Positions 42,241 to 51,169 of a DNA stretch of 64,000 nucleotides are shown here, one piece after another. The translations under genes and the position numbers were made by a program. Numbering within the stretch: the stretch's first letter is position 1; each line of letters starts with the position of its first letter. A model generated the notes under the pieces. That model saw only the letters and a list, made by a program, of their open reading frames with translations, ran no database searches and had not been told where the DNA came from. This stretch comes from Roseburia sp. 831b (lineage in GTDB: Bacteria > Bacillota > Clostridia > Lachnospirales > Lachnospiraceae). Location of the stretch: contig NZ_CP135162.1 in the NCBI RefSeq assembly GCF_001940165.2, forward strand, positions 299,501 to 363,500. The letters run 5' to 3'.

Positions 42241-43116
42241 ATGAACGAAATATCTTTAAAAGCACTGGCAAAAATCAACCTTGGTCTTGATGTGGTAAGG
42301 CGCAGGGAAGACGGATACCACGAAGTGCGCATGATTATGCAGACCATTCATTTGTATGACAGGCTGGAAATCAAAAAGACGGGAAGCGCAGACATCACAA
42401 TGGAGACAAACTTGTCGTTTCTTCCTACAAATGAAAACAATCTGGTCTATAAGGCTGCAAAGCTGCTAAAGGATGAGTTTGAAATCAAAGAGGGTGTTCA
42501 TGTTAATCTGAAAAAGCATATTCCGGTTGCGGCTGGAATGGCAGGCGGAAGCACGGATGCAGCAGCCGTTTTATACGGAATGAACCGGATGTTTGGGCTT
42601 GGGCTTAGCAAGAAGGAGTTAATGGAACGTGGTGTGAAGATTGGAGCGGACGTGCCATACTGCCTGATGCGCGGAACGGCGCTTGCAGAAGGAATCGGGG
42701 AAGATTTAAGTGCGCTGCCTCCGATGGTAAAATGCCCGGTTTTAATTGCAAAACCTTCCGTGAATGTTTCGACAAAATTTGTATATGAGAATTTAAAACT
42801 GGATGATACGACCGTACATCCGGATATTGATGCGCTTGTGGCGGATATTAAGGCACAGGATTTGAAAAAAATTGCGGCGGATATGGGAAATGTTTTGGAA
42901 ACGGTTACAATTCCAAATTATCCGGTTATTGCAGACATCAAGCAGCATATGCTAGAACATGGGGCAATCAATGCCATGATGAGTGGCTCCGGTCCGACCG
43001 TGTTTGGTCTTTTTGAGAAGGAGGAGACAGCACAGGAGGCATTTACAGCCATGAAGCAATCAGGCCTTGCAAAACAAGTGTATCTGACAAGCATTTATAA
43101 CAATGCAAGAATTTAG
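42241..43116 (+). CDS. ispE: 4-diphosphocytidyl-2-C-methyl-D-erythritol kinase
   Basis: A 291-residue GHMP kinase. Motif 1 KALAKINLGLDVV with the catalytic-region lysine, REDGYHEV, the ATP loop PVAAGMAGGSTDAAAV, and the C-terminal MMSGSGPTVFGLF are all IspE signatures. It phosphorylates CDP-ME in the methylerythritol phosphate route to isoprenoids. The short leader from the promoter at 42180 contains the palindrome, so this essential gene seems to be under the control of the regulator encoded downstream. Confidence 0.95.
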   Translation: MNEISLKALAKINLGLDVVRRREDGYHEVRMIMQTIHLYDRLEIKKTGSADITMETNLSFLPTNENNLVYKAAKLLKDEFEIKEGVHVNLKKHIPVAAGMAGGSTDAAAVLYGMNRMFGLGLSKKELMERGVKIGADVPYCLMRGTALAEGIGEDLSALPPMVKCPVLIAKPSVNVSTKFVYENLKLDDTTVHPDIDALVADIKAQDLKKIAADMGNVLETVTIPNYPVIADIKQHMLEHGAINAMMSGSGPTVFGLFEKEETAQEAFTAMKQSGLAKQVYLTSIYNNARI

Positions 43117-43161
43117 AAATGGAAACATATTGGGGACTTTTCTAGAAATGGAGAGTAAGAT

Positions 43162-43836
43162 ATGACAGATGACTTAACATTGAATATGAATGCCTATCTG
43201 CCACTTCGTGACGTGGTGTTCAACACATTGCGGGAAGCAATTTTAAAAGGGGAACTCAAACCGGGAGAACGTCTGATGGAGTTGCAATTAGCAGCAAAAT
43301 TAGGGGTCAGCCGTACACCAATTCGTGAGGCAATCCGTATGCTAGAGCAGGAAGGACTTGCAGTCACAGTGCCAAGAAAAGGGGCAGAGGTGGCGCGCAT
43401 GACAGAAAAGGACATGGAAGATGTCTTACAGGTGCGTGAGGCTTTGGATGAACTTGCCGTAAATATTGCGTGCGAGAAAATCACAGAGGAACAGCTTGAT
43501 AACCTTCGTCAGGCGATGAAGGAATTCGAAGCATCCACAAAGTCCGGGGATGTCAAACGAATTGCACAGGCAGACGTCTTGTTCCATGACATTATTTATC
43601 AGTCAACCGGGAATTCAAAATTAGTTTCTATGTTAAATAATTTAAGAGAGCAGATATATCGTTACCGCGTGGAATATCTAAAAGACGCGGACAGCTATCC
43701 AAATCTGATGAAAGAGCATGAAGAGATTGAGCATGCCTTAGCAAAACGGGATAAGAAAAAGGCAACAAAGGCCATGCAGATTCATGTGGATAATCAGGCG
43801 GAAGCTGTAAAAAAGATGATACGAGAACAGGAATAG
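43162..43836 (+). CDS. GntR-family transcriptional regulator, FCD (FadR-type) ligand domain
   Basis: 224 residues. Winged helix at about 10-75 with the typical REAILKGELKPGERLMELQLA and GVSRTPIREAIRMLEQEGL. The FCD domain (about 85-215) has VLQVREALDELAVNIA, a metal-binding-type DVLFHDIIYQSTGN and final histidines in KEHEEIEHA and MQIHVDNQ. Such proteins bind small carboxylates and often repress their own operon. Cotranscribed with ispE; a likely operator is at 42208. Confidence 0.92.
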   Translation: MTDDLTLNMNAYLPLRDVVFNTLREAILKGELKPGERLMELQLAAKLGVSRTPIREAIRMLEQEGLAVTVPRKGAEVARMTEKDMEDVLQVREALDELAVNIACEKITEEQLDNLRQAMKEFEASTKSGDVKRIAQADVLFHDIIYQSTGNSKLVSMLNNLREQIYRYRVEYLKDADSYPNLMKEHEEIEHALAKRDKKKATKAMQIHVDNQAEAVKKMIREQE

Positions 43837-43862
43837 AATTTGAAAAAGTGAATAGACTACTT

Positions 43863-43892
43863 AAAAGGATAAGCAAACGCTTATCCTTTTTT
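43863..43892 (+). terminator. Rho-independent terminator after the GntR gene
   Basis: AAAAGGATAAGC, loop AAAC, GCTTATCCTTTT, then T's. Confidence 0.88.
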
Positions 43893-43907
43893 CTTTGTTT
43901 TATGAGG

Positions 43908-43960
43908 TTCGGGTGTCAAAAGGCAGCAACCAATTTGAAAGCTGCCTTTTGACACCCGAA
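43908..43960. repeat. Perfect 20-bp inverted repeat upstream of the germination operon
   Basis: TTCGGGTGTCAAAAGGCAGC and its exact reverse complement are separated by 13 bases. Stem stability is high. No T-run follows on either strand, so it is not a normal terminator. It stands 15 bp after the GntR terminator and 37 bp before the GerA-type start. Confidence 0.7.
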
Positions 43961-43997
43961 TCATGAAAGAAAAATTGCGTAGAAAGCAGGTGAAGCC

Positions 43998-45500
43998 GTG
44001 CCGGAACAGACGAAAGTATCTTCGGATTTAAAGAAAAATATCGAGCAGATGGAGAAGTATTTCCATGACTGCGCGGATATGAAGAAAAAGAAAATGAAGC
44101 TTGGCATCGACAGGGATGTGGATTGTTATCTGACTTATATTGAGGTGTCCGTCGGGATGGGATATTCCGAACTGGGGCGGGTGTTAGAGGAATTCTCAAA
44201 GTCGACGAGAAAAGAGATTTTACAGAGACTGGAAGAGAATGCGCTTTGTATTTCAGATGCCGTGTTTTTTGAGACGATAGAGGAGGCAGTGGATGGGCTT
44301 TTGACCGGGGAGACCATTCTTTTTGTGGATGGATTTACAAAAGTAGTTAAAATCCCGGACGAGGGTTATCCTGGAATTGGAATCGGAGAGGCGGATTCCG
44401 AAAAAGTGATTCGTGGCTCCAATGAGGGACTTTGCGATTCGGTGAAGCAGAATGCGGCATTGATTCGAAAACGAATTCGTTCTTCCAAGGTGAAAGTGCG
44501 TGAAATCAAGGCGGGCTGCCGTTCAAAGACGAATGTTTATGTGATGTATATCGAAGATATTGTGCATCCTGGTCTTGTGGAGGAAATCGAACAGCGTTTA
44601 GATTCGTTTGAAATCGATGGCGTGCTGGACAGCGGTGTGTTAGAACAGCTTTCCGAGGAAAAATGGTATTCGCCTTTTCCGCAGTTTCAGACGACAGAGC
44701 GGCCGGACCGTGCGGCGATGTCTCTGCTGGAGGGACGGGCTGTGGTGATGTCGGATAATTCGCCGGTTGCGCTGATTCTGCCGACCGATTACAACTCGTT
44801 TATCAAGACGAGTGACGATTACTATAACCGTTTTGAGATTGCGACGTTGGGAAGAATGCTGCGCTATGTGGCATCTTTTTTTGCAATGACACTGCCTGGT
44901 TTTTATCTTGCTGTCATCAATTTTCATACGCAGATTCTGCCGACTACGCTGTTATTGTCTTTTGCAGAAGCGAGACAAGGGGTGCCGTTTCCTGCGGTGG
45001 TGGAGGTTTTGCTTATGGAACTTTCGTTTGAACTTTTAAGGGAAGCGGGCGTAAGGCTTCCGGGAGCAATGGGGAATACGATTGGAATCGTGGGTGGACT
45101 GATTATCGGCCAGGCTGCGGTGGAGGCAAATCTAGTGAGCCCGATTGTTGTAATTGTGGTTTCGTTTACCGCGCTTTGCTCGTTTGCGATTCCAAATGAG
45201 GAATTTGCCACGGCGTTTCGCCTGCTCAAGTTCTTTTTTATCCTGCTATGTGCCACATTAGGATATTTTGGGTTATTGCTTGGACTTCTTGCAGTGTTAA
45301 TCCATCTGTCGCATCTGAAAAGTTTTGGAATTCCATATCTGATGCCATTTGTAGGGGCGGACTTAAACGATTACGAGGATGAGCGCGATTTCCTCTGGCG
45401 GTGGCCAATCTGGCAGCTTCGAAAGCGCCCGATTTATGCAAGGCGCATGCAGAGGACGAAGCTGCGCGCAAAGAAGAACCAAAGCAGAAAAATAAAGTAG
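43998..45500 (+). CDS. Spore germination receptor A subunit (GerA/GerKA family)
   Basis: A 500-residue protein, GTG start. The N-terminal soluble domain (about 1-280) has the family motifs RDVDCYLTYIE, GLLTGETILFVDG, RGSNEGL and VYVMYIEDIV. The C-terminal half has about five membrane helices with PLLEGRA-like SLLEGRAVVMSD, TLPGFYLAVINFHTQ, and GNTIGIVGGLIIGQAAVEA. The C-terminus is basic. It forms the inner-membrane germinant receptor with the next two gene products and shows that the organism sporulates. Confidence 0.93.
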   Translation: MPEQTKVSSDLKKNIEQMEKYFHDCADMKKKKMKLGIDRDVDCYLTYIEVSVGMGYSELGRVLEEFSKSTRKEILQRLEENALCISDAVFFETIEEAVDGLLTGETILFVDGFTKVVKIPDEGYPGIGIGEADSEKVIRGSNEGLCDSVKQNAALIRKRIRSSKVKVREIKAGCRSKTNVYVMYIEDIVHPGLVEEIEQRLDSFEIDGVLDSGVLEQLSEEKWYSPFPQFQTTERPDRAAMSLLEGRAVVMSDNSPVALILPTDYNSFIKTSDDYYNRFEIATLGRMLRYVASFFAMTLPGFYLAVINFHTQILPTTLLLSFAEARQGVPFPAVVEVLLMELSFELLREAGVRLPGAMGNTIGIVGGLIIGQAAVEANLVSPIVVIVVSFTALCSFAIPNEEFATAFRLLKFFFILLCATLGYFGLLLGLLAVLIHLSHLKSFGIPYLMPFVGADLNDYEDERDFLWRWPIWQLRKRPIYARRMQRTKLRAKKNQSRKIK

Positions 45501-45601
45501 AAGGAAGAGAACCAAGGAAAAGCAGGAAGATAAAGTAGAAGGAAGAGGACCAAAGAAAAGCAGGAAGATAAAGTAGAAGGAAGAGGACAAAAGAACAGCA
45601 G
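45492..45601 (+). repeat. 38-bp direct tandem repeat, about 2.9 copies
   Basis: Unit ATAAAGTAGAAGGAAGAG followed by GACCAAAGAAAAGCAGGAAG; copies at 45492-45529, 45530-45567 and a shorter diverged one from 45568. The first copy contains the stop of the GerA-type gene. Purine-rich on the coding strand. It separates the A and B subunit genes. Confidence 0.85.
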
Positions 45602-45626
45602 AAATAGAATTTGGAAGGAGTAGCGC

Positions 45627-46778
45627 ATGTTTTCAGAAAATAAAAAAATATCAGGAAGACAGATTTTTCGGCTTTTGACGTATGATTTGCTTGGAATTGG
45701 CACGTTGCTGCTGCCGACAATCTTAGCAAAAACGACAGGTGCCGATGGCGTTTTCTCTATCTTTGTGGGACTTGGAATCGGTGGCTGCTATCTGGTGGTG
45801 CTAGGTTTTCTCCTGAAAAAAATGGAGGGGGATTTCTATGAATTTTTAAGGAAAAAATGTGGCTGTTTCGTACAAAAAATCGTACTTTCCTTTTTCGTTG
45901 TCTATTTTTGCCTCCTGGCAGGGTACACCGCTTACCTGACGAGTTGTCTGGTTTTAACCCATCTGCTGCAACAGGGTTCTTTTCTTTTGGTACTGCTTTT
46001 GCTGCTCCTTTTGGCGGGCTATGGAAATGTTGCGGGAATTGAGGGGAGAGCGAGAGTGTATGAGATGTTGTTCTGGTTTCTGATGCTTCCCTTTTTTCTG
46101 ATGTTATTTTTCGGGGCAAAAGATGTGCAGACAGCGTATTGGACGCCTGTTTTTATGGGGGATGCAGGTTCCTTTTGGAAAGGAACTTATGCGGTGGTTA
46201 TCTGGGCAAGCCTTCTGGTATTGCTTTTGTTTTTGCCACCTTTTGCGAAGAAACAAACTATACTTGTAGTTAATACAAAGAGAGCCTTCCTTTTTTCCGG
46301 GGGGATTCTTTTGGTGCTGTATCTGATTCTACTGGGAACATTTGGGGCAAATGCGCTTGCACACATGGAAAATCCGGCGGTGGTGCTGATGAGTACCGTT
46401 CAGATGACAGGTGGATTTTTAAAAAGAGTGGACGCATTCATGCTGGGCATGTGGTTTTTCATGTTGTATGCACTGCTAAACAGCCTGTTGTTTTATGGAA
46501 AAGAGACGCTTGGCAAAATTTTTGAAAAAAACAGGGCGGGTGCTGATGTTTCTCAGGAAGGAATGCATGAAAACGGTAAGGGAGGATACGGTCTTTGTAA
46601 CCTGATTTCGACCTGGAGCATATTGATAATTACATTTGTAGTTGCAATTTGCTTTTACCGAAGTAAAAATTTTAGTGAATGGTATCATTGGTTTCTTTGG
46701 TGGGTTGGAACACCTGTGTTGTTGGTTATGCCGGTTTTGTTACTGCCTGGCGCAGGGAAAGGAGAGCAGAAGAGATGA
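45627..46778 (+). CDS. Spore germination permease B subunit (GerB/GerKB family)
   Basis: A 383-residue, mostly hydrophobic protein with about ten membrane helices, of the APC-superfamily endospore germination permease type (N-terminal KKISGRQIFRLLTYDLLGIGTLLLP). It probably carries the germinant-binding pocket. Its stop overlaps the start of the C subunit gene by four bases. Confidence 0.9.
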   Translation: MFSENKKISGRQIFRLLTYDLLGIGTLLLPTILAKTTGADGVFSIFVGLGIGGCYLVVLGFLLKKMEGDFYEFLRKKCGCFVQKIVLSFFVVYFCLLAGYTAYLTSCLVLTHLLQQGSFLLVLLLLLLLAGYGNVAGIEGRARVYEMLFWFLMLPFFLMLFFGAKDVQTAYWTPVFMGDAGSFWKGTYAVVIWASLLVLLLFLPPFAKKQTILVVNTKRAFLFSGGILLVLYLILLGTFGANALAHMENPAVVLMSTVQMTGGFLKRVDAFMLGMWFFMLYALLNSLLFYGKETLGKIFEKNRAGADVSQEGMHENGKGGYGLCNLISTWSILIITFVVAICFYRSKNFSEWYHWFLWWVGTPVLLVMPVLLLPGAGKGEQKR

Positions 46779-47719
46779 AAAAAGAGATAACTTTTTTTGT
46801 GGCAGGGATTCTGTTCCTTCTTATGATAGGAACGTTAAGCGGGTGCGATACGGTCGAGGTGGAGGAACGCTCATTTCCACTGGCACTTGCAATTGATGAA
46901 ACGTCAGACCTTGAGACCGCGTGGCTGAACCAGGAAGAGGAAGGAACGAAGATGGTGGACTACAATCATCTAAAAGTTCTGGTGCTCGGCGAATCCCTTT
47001 TTTCGAAGGAATCCGAAATGGAAAAATTGTTACAGCTGATGGAGGAAGACAACCGCCTGCCAAGAAATGCCTATGTGGTTGTGGCAAAAGACGCCTCAAA
47101 GATTTTAGAATTGGACGATGCGCTAGAGGATGGAATCGGAACCTACTTAGAGGAACTGCTAGAAGGAAATGCCTCGATGGATTCCGCGGCGTATCCGACG
47201 CTTGGGATGTTGTATCAGGAGCGCTTCAACAAAATAGAGACGTTGTTTTTGCCATATCTGGACATTCAGGATGACACGCCTTTTGTAAAGGAATATTTTG
47301 TGCAAAAAAGGGGAATGCCACTCGGAACGGTTCCGACACAGATGGCAATGCTGTCGGCACTTTTGCAAGACAATCTAAGCAAGGAAACCATCTGTTTTGA
47401 GTCCGGCAGCAGCATCCGGCTTGACAATTTTCAAAACTACATGGAGATGGAGGACGGTGTGGTAAAACTTCTCGTAAAATGCGACGGGGATATCCTTTAC
47501 CAGGAATCGCAAGAAGACTTTGCGCAGCTTGTCACTTCCTATTATCAGGAGTTGTTAACACAGGCACTTGAGAAAAATGTGGATTTGTCTAACAGTTTTA
47601 AAAATCTCGGTGGATATCAAAGAGACTGGTTTGAAAAGTACCAGGAGAATGATATGCGCTACGAAAATGACATCGCCCTGCAAATTGATGTGGAGATTAC
47701 ATTTGTGAATAATTTTTGA
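46775..47719 (+). CDS. Spore germination lipoprotein C subunit (GerC family)
   Basis: 314 residues from ATG 46775 (ATGA overlap with the permease gene). A signal peptide ends in lipobox LSGC, giving a diacylglyceryl-modified Cys followed by DTVEVEERSFPLALAID, the usual GerC start. The domain order is short compared with B. subtilis GerAC (about 370 residues), with the central DTPFVKEYFVQKRG region present. Outer face of the spore inner membrane. Confidence 0.85.
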   Translation: MKKEITFFVAGILFLLMIGTLSGCDTVEVEERSFPLALAIDETSDLETAWLNQEEEGTKMVDYNHLKVLVLGESLFSKESEMEKLLQLMEEDNRLPRNAYVVVAKDASKILELDDALEDGIGTYLEELLEGNASMDSAAYPTLGMLYQERFNKIETLFLPYLDIQDDTPFVKEYFVQKRGMPLGTVPTQMAMLSALLQDNLSKETICFESGSSIRLDNFQNYMEMEDGVVKLLVKCDGDILYQESQEDFAQLVTSYYQELLTQALEKNVDLSNSFKNLGGYQRDWFEKYQENDMRYENDIALQIDVEITFVNNF

Positions 47720-47789
47720 AAAAATGGGAAGAGTTTTAGTATCAACCAAAGAAACTGCAGCTTCGATGGGAAAAAAGGAGAATCCCATT

Positions 47790-48479
47790 ATGAAAAAAAA
47801 TAAAAAGTCAAATTTCCCAAAATGGAAAAAAGTCATGTTATCCATGCTTGCAATCGGTGCGTGTGGTGTCTTTTTGTTACAATTTTATCAATCTGAAAGT
47901 GTAGTATACGCAGAGAATCATATGCAAAAGGAAATTGCCAAAAAGATTCTGCGTTTCCATGTGCTTGCAAACAGCGATGTAGAAGAGGACCAGGAACTAA
48001 AGCTTAAAGTGCGGGATGCGATTGGTGCATACTTAAGTGAGCCGTTAAAAGAGGTCGAAAGCTTAGAGGAATGTAAGGAGCTGGTTTCCAAAGAGCTGCC
48101 ACAGATTGTTGCGGTTGCAGATGAGACAATCGCGGAGGCTGGTTATTCTTACACGACAACAGCACAGATAAAGGTGACGGATTTCCCGGAAAAAACATAT
48201 GGGGATTACACCTTCCCGGCAGGAGAGTACGAGGCACTCGAAGTCACAATTGGCGCCGGGGAAGGCCATAACTGGTGGTGTGTGCTTTATCCGAATATGT
48301 GTTTTCGCGGAAGTGTCTACGAGGTTGTGGAGGAGGATGCAAAGGAATCTTTAAAGGAAGTGCTGACGCCGGAGGAATACCAGGAGGTGTTTTCCGGCGG
48401 AGATTATGAGGTTCGTTTGAAAGTGGTCGAGGAATGGAAAGCGTTTTTGGAAAATATAACTACAAATGTAGAAGATTAA
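47790..48479 (+). CDS. spoIIR: Stage II sporulation protein R
   Basis: 229 residues from ATG 47790 (AAGGAG ten bases upstream; an earlier in-frame ATG at 47724 lacks a ribosome site). A basic N-terminus and one hydrophobic segment for export are followed by the SpoIIR hallmark ILRFHVLANSDVEEDQELKLKVRDA, then VTIGAGEGHNWWCVLYPNMCF. In the forespore SpoIIR is secreted and triggers SpoIIGA to process pro-sigma-E. Placement behind the germination operon is unusual but both are forespore-expressed. Confidence 0.93.
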   Translation: MKKNKKSNFPKWKKVMLSMLAIGACGVFLLQFYQSESVVYAENHMQKEIAKKILRFHVLANSDVEEDQELKLKVRDAIGAYLSEPLKEVESLEECKELVSKELPQIVAVADETIAEAGYSYTTTAQIKVTDFPEKTYGDYTFPAGEYEALEVTIGAGEGHNWWCVLYPNMCFRGSVYEVVEEDAKESLKEVLTPEEYQEVFSGGDYEVRLKVVEEWKAFLENITTNVED

Positions 48480-48577
48480 GAGTAAACAGGTAGAAAACTA
48501 GGGCTTGAATAATAAGGGAAAAAACGTTAAGATAAGCTTTGCACAATGTTCGAAGATGAAAGGTAATGGGGATAGAT

Positions 48578-49024
48578 ATGACAAAAGATGTACTTTTGAC
48601 CATCAGTGGTCTTCAGTTTGCAGCCGAACAGGAAGCAGACCAGGTTGAGATTATTACAGCAGGAGATTATTATAAAAGAAATGGCAAACATTATATTATT
48701 TACGATGAGGTGATGGAAGGCTTCGAAGGTTCGACGCACAATATCATCAAATTTTCCGAGAATTCCTTAGAGATTACCAAAAAAGGAGTCACAAACGTAC
48801 ATATGGTATTTGAAAAGGACAAGAAAAATATTTCCTATTATTACACACCATATGGAAGTCTTTTGATTGGAATCGATGCCACAAAGGTCTGTGTGGATGA
48901 GAGTGAGCACAACATCAATGTCGACATCAAATATGCATTGGACGTTAACTATGAACATCTTGCAGACTGCAAAATCAAAATGAACATTAAGTCGAAAGAT
49001 GCACAGGATTTTAAGATCTCATAG
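48578..49024 (+). CDS. DUF1934 (YwiB-like) calycin-fold protein
   Basis: 148 residues from ATG 48578 (start MTKDVLLTISGLQ; another ATG four codons earlier is possible). The beta-barrel pattern HYIIYDEVMEGFEGSTHNII, NVHMVFEKDKKNISYYYTPYG and VDIKYALDVNYEHLADCKIKMNI is that of DUF1934. The biochemical role of the family is not known. Single-gene unit with a terminator. Confidence 0.8.
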   Translation: MTKDVLLTISGLQFAAEQEADQVEIITAGDYYKRNGKHYIIYDEVMEGFEGSTHNIIKFSENSLEITKKGVTNVHMVFEKDKKNISYYYTPYGSLLIGIDATKVCVDESEHNINVDIKYALDVNYEHLADCKIKMNIKSKDAQDFKIS

Positions 49025-49052
49025 GAAACGGGAAAACTGAATTTGTAGACAG

Positions 49053-49087
49053 AAAACGGGACATGCCAAACAGCATGTCCCGTTTTT
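49053..49087. terminator. Bidirectional terminator between convergent genes
   Basis: AAAACGGGACATGC, loop CAAACA, GCATGTCCCG, T-run. Confidence 0.87.
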
Positions 49088-49101
49088 GAAAATTCATTTC
49101 A

Positions 49102-49629
49102 TTATTTCTTCTTTTTCGCAGATTTCTTTGCAGCCTTTTCTTTCTCTAAAGCAGCTTTTTCACGTTCTAAATCTGCATTTGCTTTTCTAGCTTTTTCCTG
49201 CATTCTCACACGGAAACTCTTCTTGCCTTCTGGTTTTTCTAATGCACCGTGAATACCGCGGACACCAGTGATGTAGATACCGCTGACGGTAGCTTTCACT
49301 TCTTTTTTGACAGGAATCATATCGAAGACTGCATCATCTGCAATCATTGACATAACCTTTGGTCCAACTTTTGCTTTAACAACGGGAACCTTAGAACCAC
49401 GCATCATCTTTGGAGTCTGATCCACGATCATCTGAGGAAGTCCGGCATCTTTTAGCTTCATCCGCTTCTTGTCAATAATCAACATCGATACGGTCTGGGA
49501 AGCTGCCGCAATCTGAGCGTCCTGTTCTTCCTTCTTTTTCTGAGCTTTCTTTCCTAAGAAGTAAAGAACAATTAATCCGATGATTAATATGGCTAAAATG
49601 ACTAATAAAACAATCGTAATTGTAGGCAC
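49102..49629 (-). CDS. Conserved hypothetical membrane-anchored protein
   Basis: 175 residues: an N-terminal membrane helix (about 4-25), a basic stretch, a middle domain (SMLIIDKKRMKLKDAGLP, VVKAKVGPKVMSMIAD, VSGIYITGVRGI) and a charged helical tail ending KKSAKKKK. The tail favours the cytoplasm. Family not recognised by name. Confidence 0.65.
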   Translation of the reverse strand: MPTITIVLLVILAILIIGLIVLYFLGKKAQKKKEEQDAQIAAASQTVSMLIIDKKRMKLKDAGLPQMIVDQTPKMMRGSKVPVVKAKVGPKVMSMIADDAVFDMIPVKKEVKATVSGIYITGVRGIHGALEKPEGKKSFRVRMQEKARKANADLEREKAALEKEKAAKKSAKKKK

Positions 49630-49806
49630 GATAATACTCCTCCCTCTAAATCAAATTCGATTCTAATTGTAGCATTGATTTTTGGAAAAAGCAATTAGAA
49701 ACGAAAGGAATTTCACGGAATCTCTTTTATTTTCGGACGATTTGTGATATGTTAGTAAAGTTAAGGCGCAAAATGGGCGCAGAGAGGATTAGAAAGGTAA
49801 TATATT

Positions 49807-51078
49807 ATGAAGAGAAAAGTAATTGCACTCATGTTATGCATGACAACGTTGCTTACAGTAGCAGGTTGTGGGGATAAGAAAGGTAGTACAGACGCAACAG
49901 AGGAAGTTTTAACTGACACAGAATCCACAGAGACCGGATATTATACCGGAAAAAGAAGTGGTGAATTTGATATTGATGTCAATGATTATGTAAAGCTTTG
50001 TGATTATAGCAATATCGATGTGACAATCACAGGAGACTATGATGTAGATGACAGTGATGTGTCCAATTATATGGACCAGATGTTTGCTTACTATGGACCA
50101 TTCTATGAGGCAGACGACAGCAAGACAACCGTTTCAGACGGCGATATTGTCAATGTTGATTATGTTGGAAAATTAGACGGGGAAGCATTTGATGGCGGAA
50201 CAGCATCTGACCAGAATATTGATGTGTCCAATAACTGTGCAGCAGGTGGAAAGACTTCCTACATCGATGGATTTACCGATGGTCTTATGGGAGCAAAGGT
50301 TGGCGATACGGTAGATTGTAACGTGACATTCCCGGAGGATTACCAGGAAGAATCCTTAGCTGGAAAAGAGGTCGTCTTTACTTTTACCGTAAATTCCATC
50401 CAGAAAGAAATCACACAGGATGAGATGACAGATGATTTCGTAAAAGAAAACTTCAAGGTTGACAGCCTGGATGCAATGAAAGAAGAAGTAATTTCTTATT
50501 TACAGAACGCAGCAGACTACAATCGTAGTCAGGATACCTATGATGCCATCCAGAACTGGTTAGTAGATCATTGTGAAGTGGAAGTTCCACAGGATTACTT
50601 AGAGGCAAGAGTAGGAGAGTATCAGGCAAACTTTGTAGCTCAGAATTGCTCAGATGGTACAAGCTTAGAGGATTATCTGAATACGAATTATGGTTATACA
50701 GTTGATCAGGCAGTAGAAAAATGGACAGACTATATGACAGAAAATATCAAGTTAGAGTTCATTTTAGAGGCAATTGCCCAGAAAGAAAAGATTGAAATTG
50801 ATGAAGATGAATATGCATCTTATATTCAGAATCTGATTTCAAACAGCAGCTCAACATCCAGCAAGACATTTGAAGATGAGGATGCGCTTTATGAGTTCTA
50901 CGGAAGTGGACACAAAGATGAGGGGGAAGCATATCTTCGTAAGATTTATCTTGCAAACCTTGCATTGGACCAGTTAAAAGAAAATGCAAATGTCACAGAA
51001 GCTCCCGCAACAGATGAGAGTACAGAAGCAACAGAGGCGGTAGAGGACACGGAAGCTGTGGAGAGTACAGAAGAATAA
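49807..51078 (+). CDS. Trigger-factor-like lipoprotein with FKBP-type peptidyl-prolyl isomerase domain
   Basis: 423 residues. Signal peptide with lipobox VAGC (Cys21). The FKBP domain at about 110-200 starts VSDGDIVNVDYVGKLDGEAFDGG, contains IDGFTDGLMGAKVGDTVD and ends VVFTFTVNSI; the trigger-factor-like helical C-terminal domain (about 205-400) follows. The acidic Thr/Glu-rich tail is low complexity. The ribosome-binding N-domain of cytosolic trigger factor is replaced by the signal and a short adaptor, so it should act outside the membrane as a foldase for secreted proteins. Confidence 0.85.
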   Translation: MKRKVIALMLCMTTLLTVAGCGDKKGSTDATEEVLTDTESTETGYYTGKRSGEFDIDVNDYVKLCDYSNIDVTITGDYDVDDSDVSNYMDQMFAYYGPFYEADDSKTTVSDGDIVNVDYVGKLDGEAFDGGTASDQNIDVSNNCAAGGKTSYIDGFTDGLMGAKVGDTVDCNVTFPEDYQEESLAGKEVVFTFTVNSIQKEITQDEMTDDFVKENFKVDSLDAMKEEVISYLQNAADYNRSQDTYDAIQNWLVDHCEVEVPQDYLEARVGEYQANFVAQNCSDGTSLEDYLNTNYGYTVDQAVEKWTDYMTENIKLEFILEAIAQKEKIEIDEDEYASYIQNLISNSSSTSSKTFEDEDALYEFYGSGHKDEGEAYLRKIYLANLALDQLKENANVTEAPATDESTEATEAVEDTEAVESTEE

Positions 51079-51169
51079 ACTACAAATATAGTTAAAATGA
51101 TTAGATGCCGAAATGCATCCAGCAAAAGTGGGTGCAGATAAGTGTATGGAAGTCTAGGAGGATAGTGAA

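Noticed and set aside
45238..45729. Minus-strand frames across the germination gene boundary and 38-bp repeats
   Set aside because: Phe/Leu/Ser repeats arise from the purine-rich tandem repeat read backwards; no start signals.
51079..51169. Possible T-box leader before asnS
   Set aside because: Only about 90 bp, no T-box core sequence, no terminator/antiterminator pair visible.
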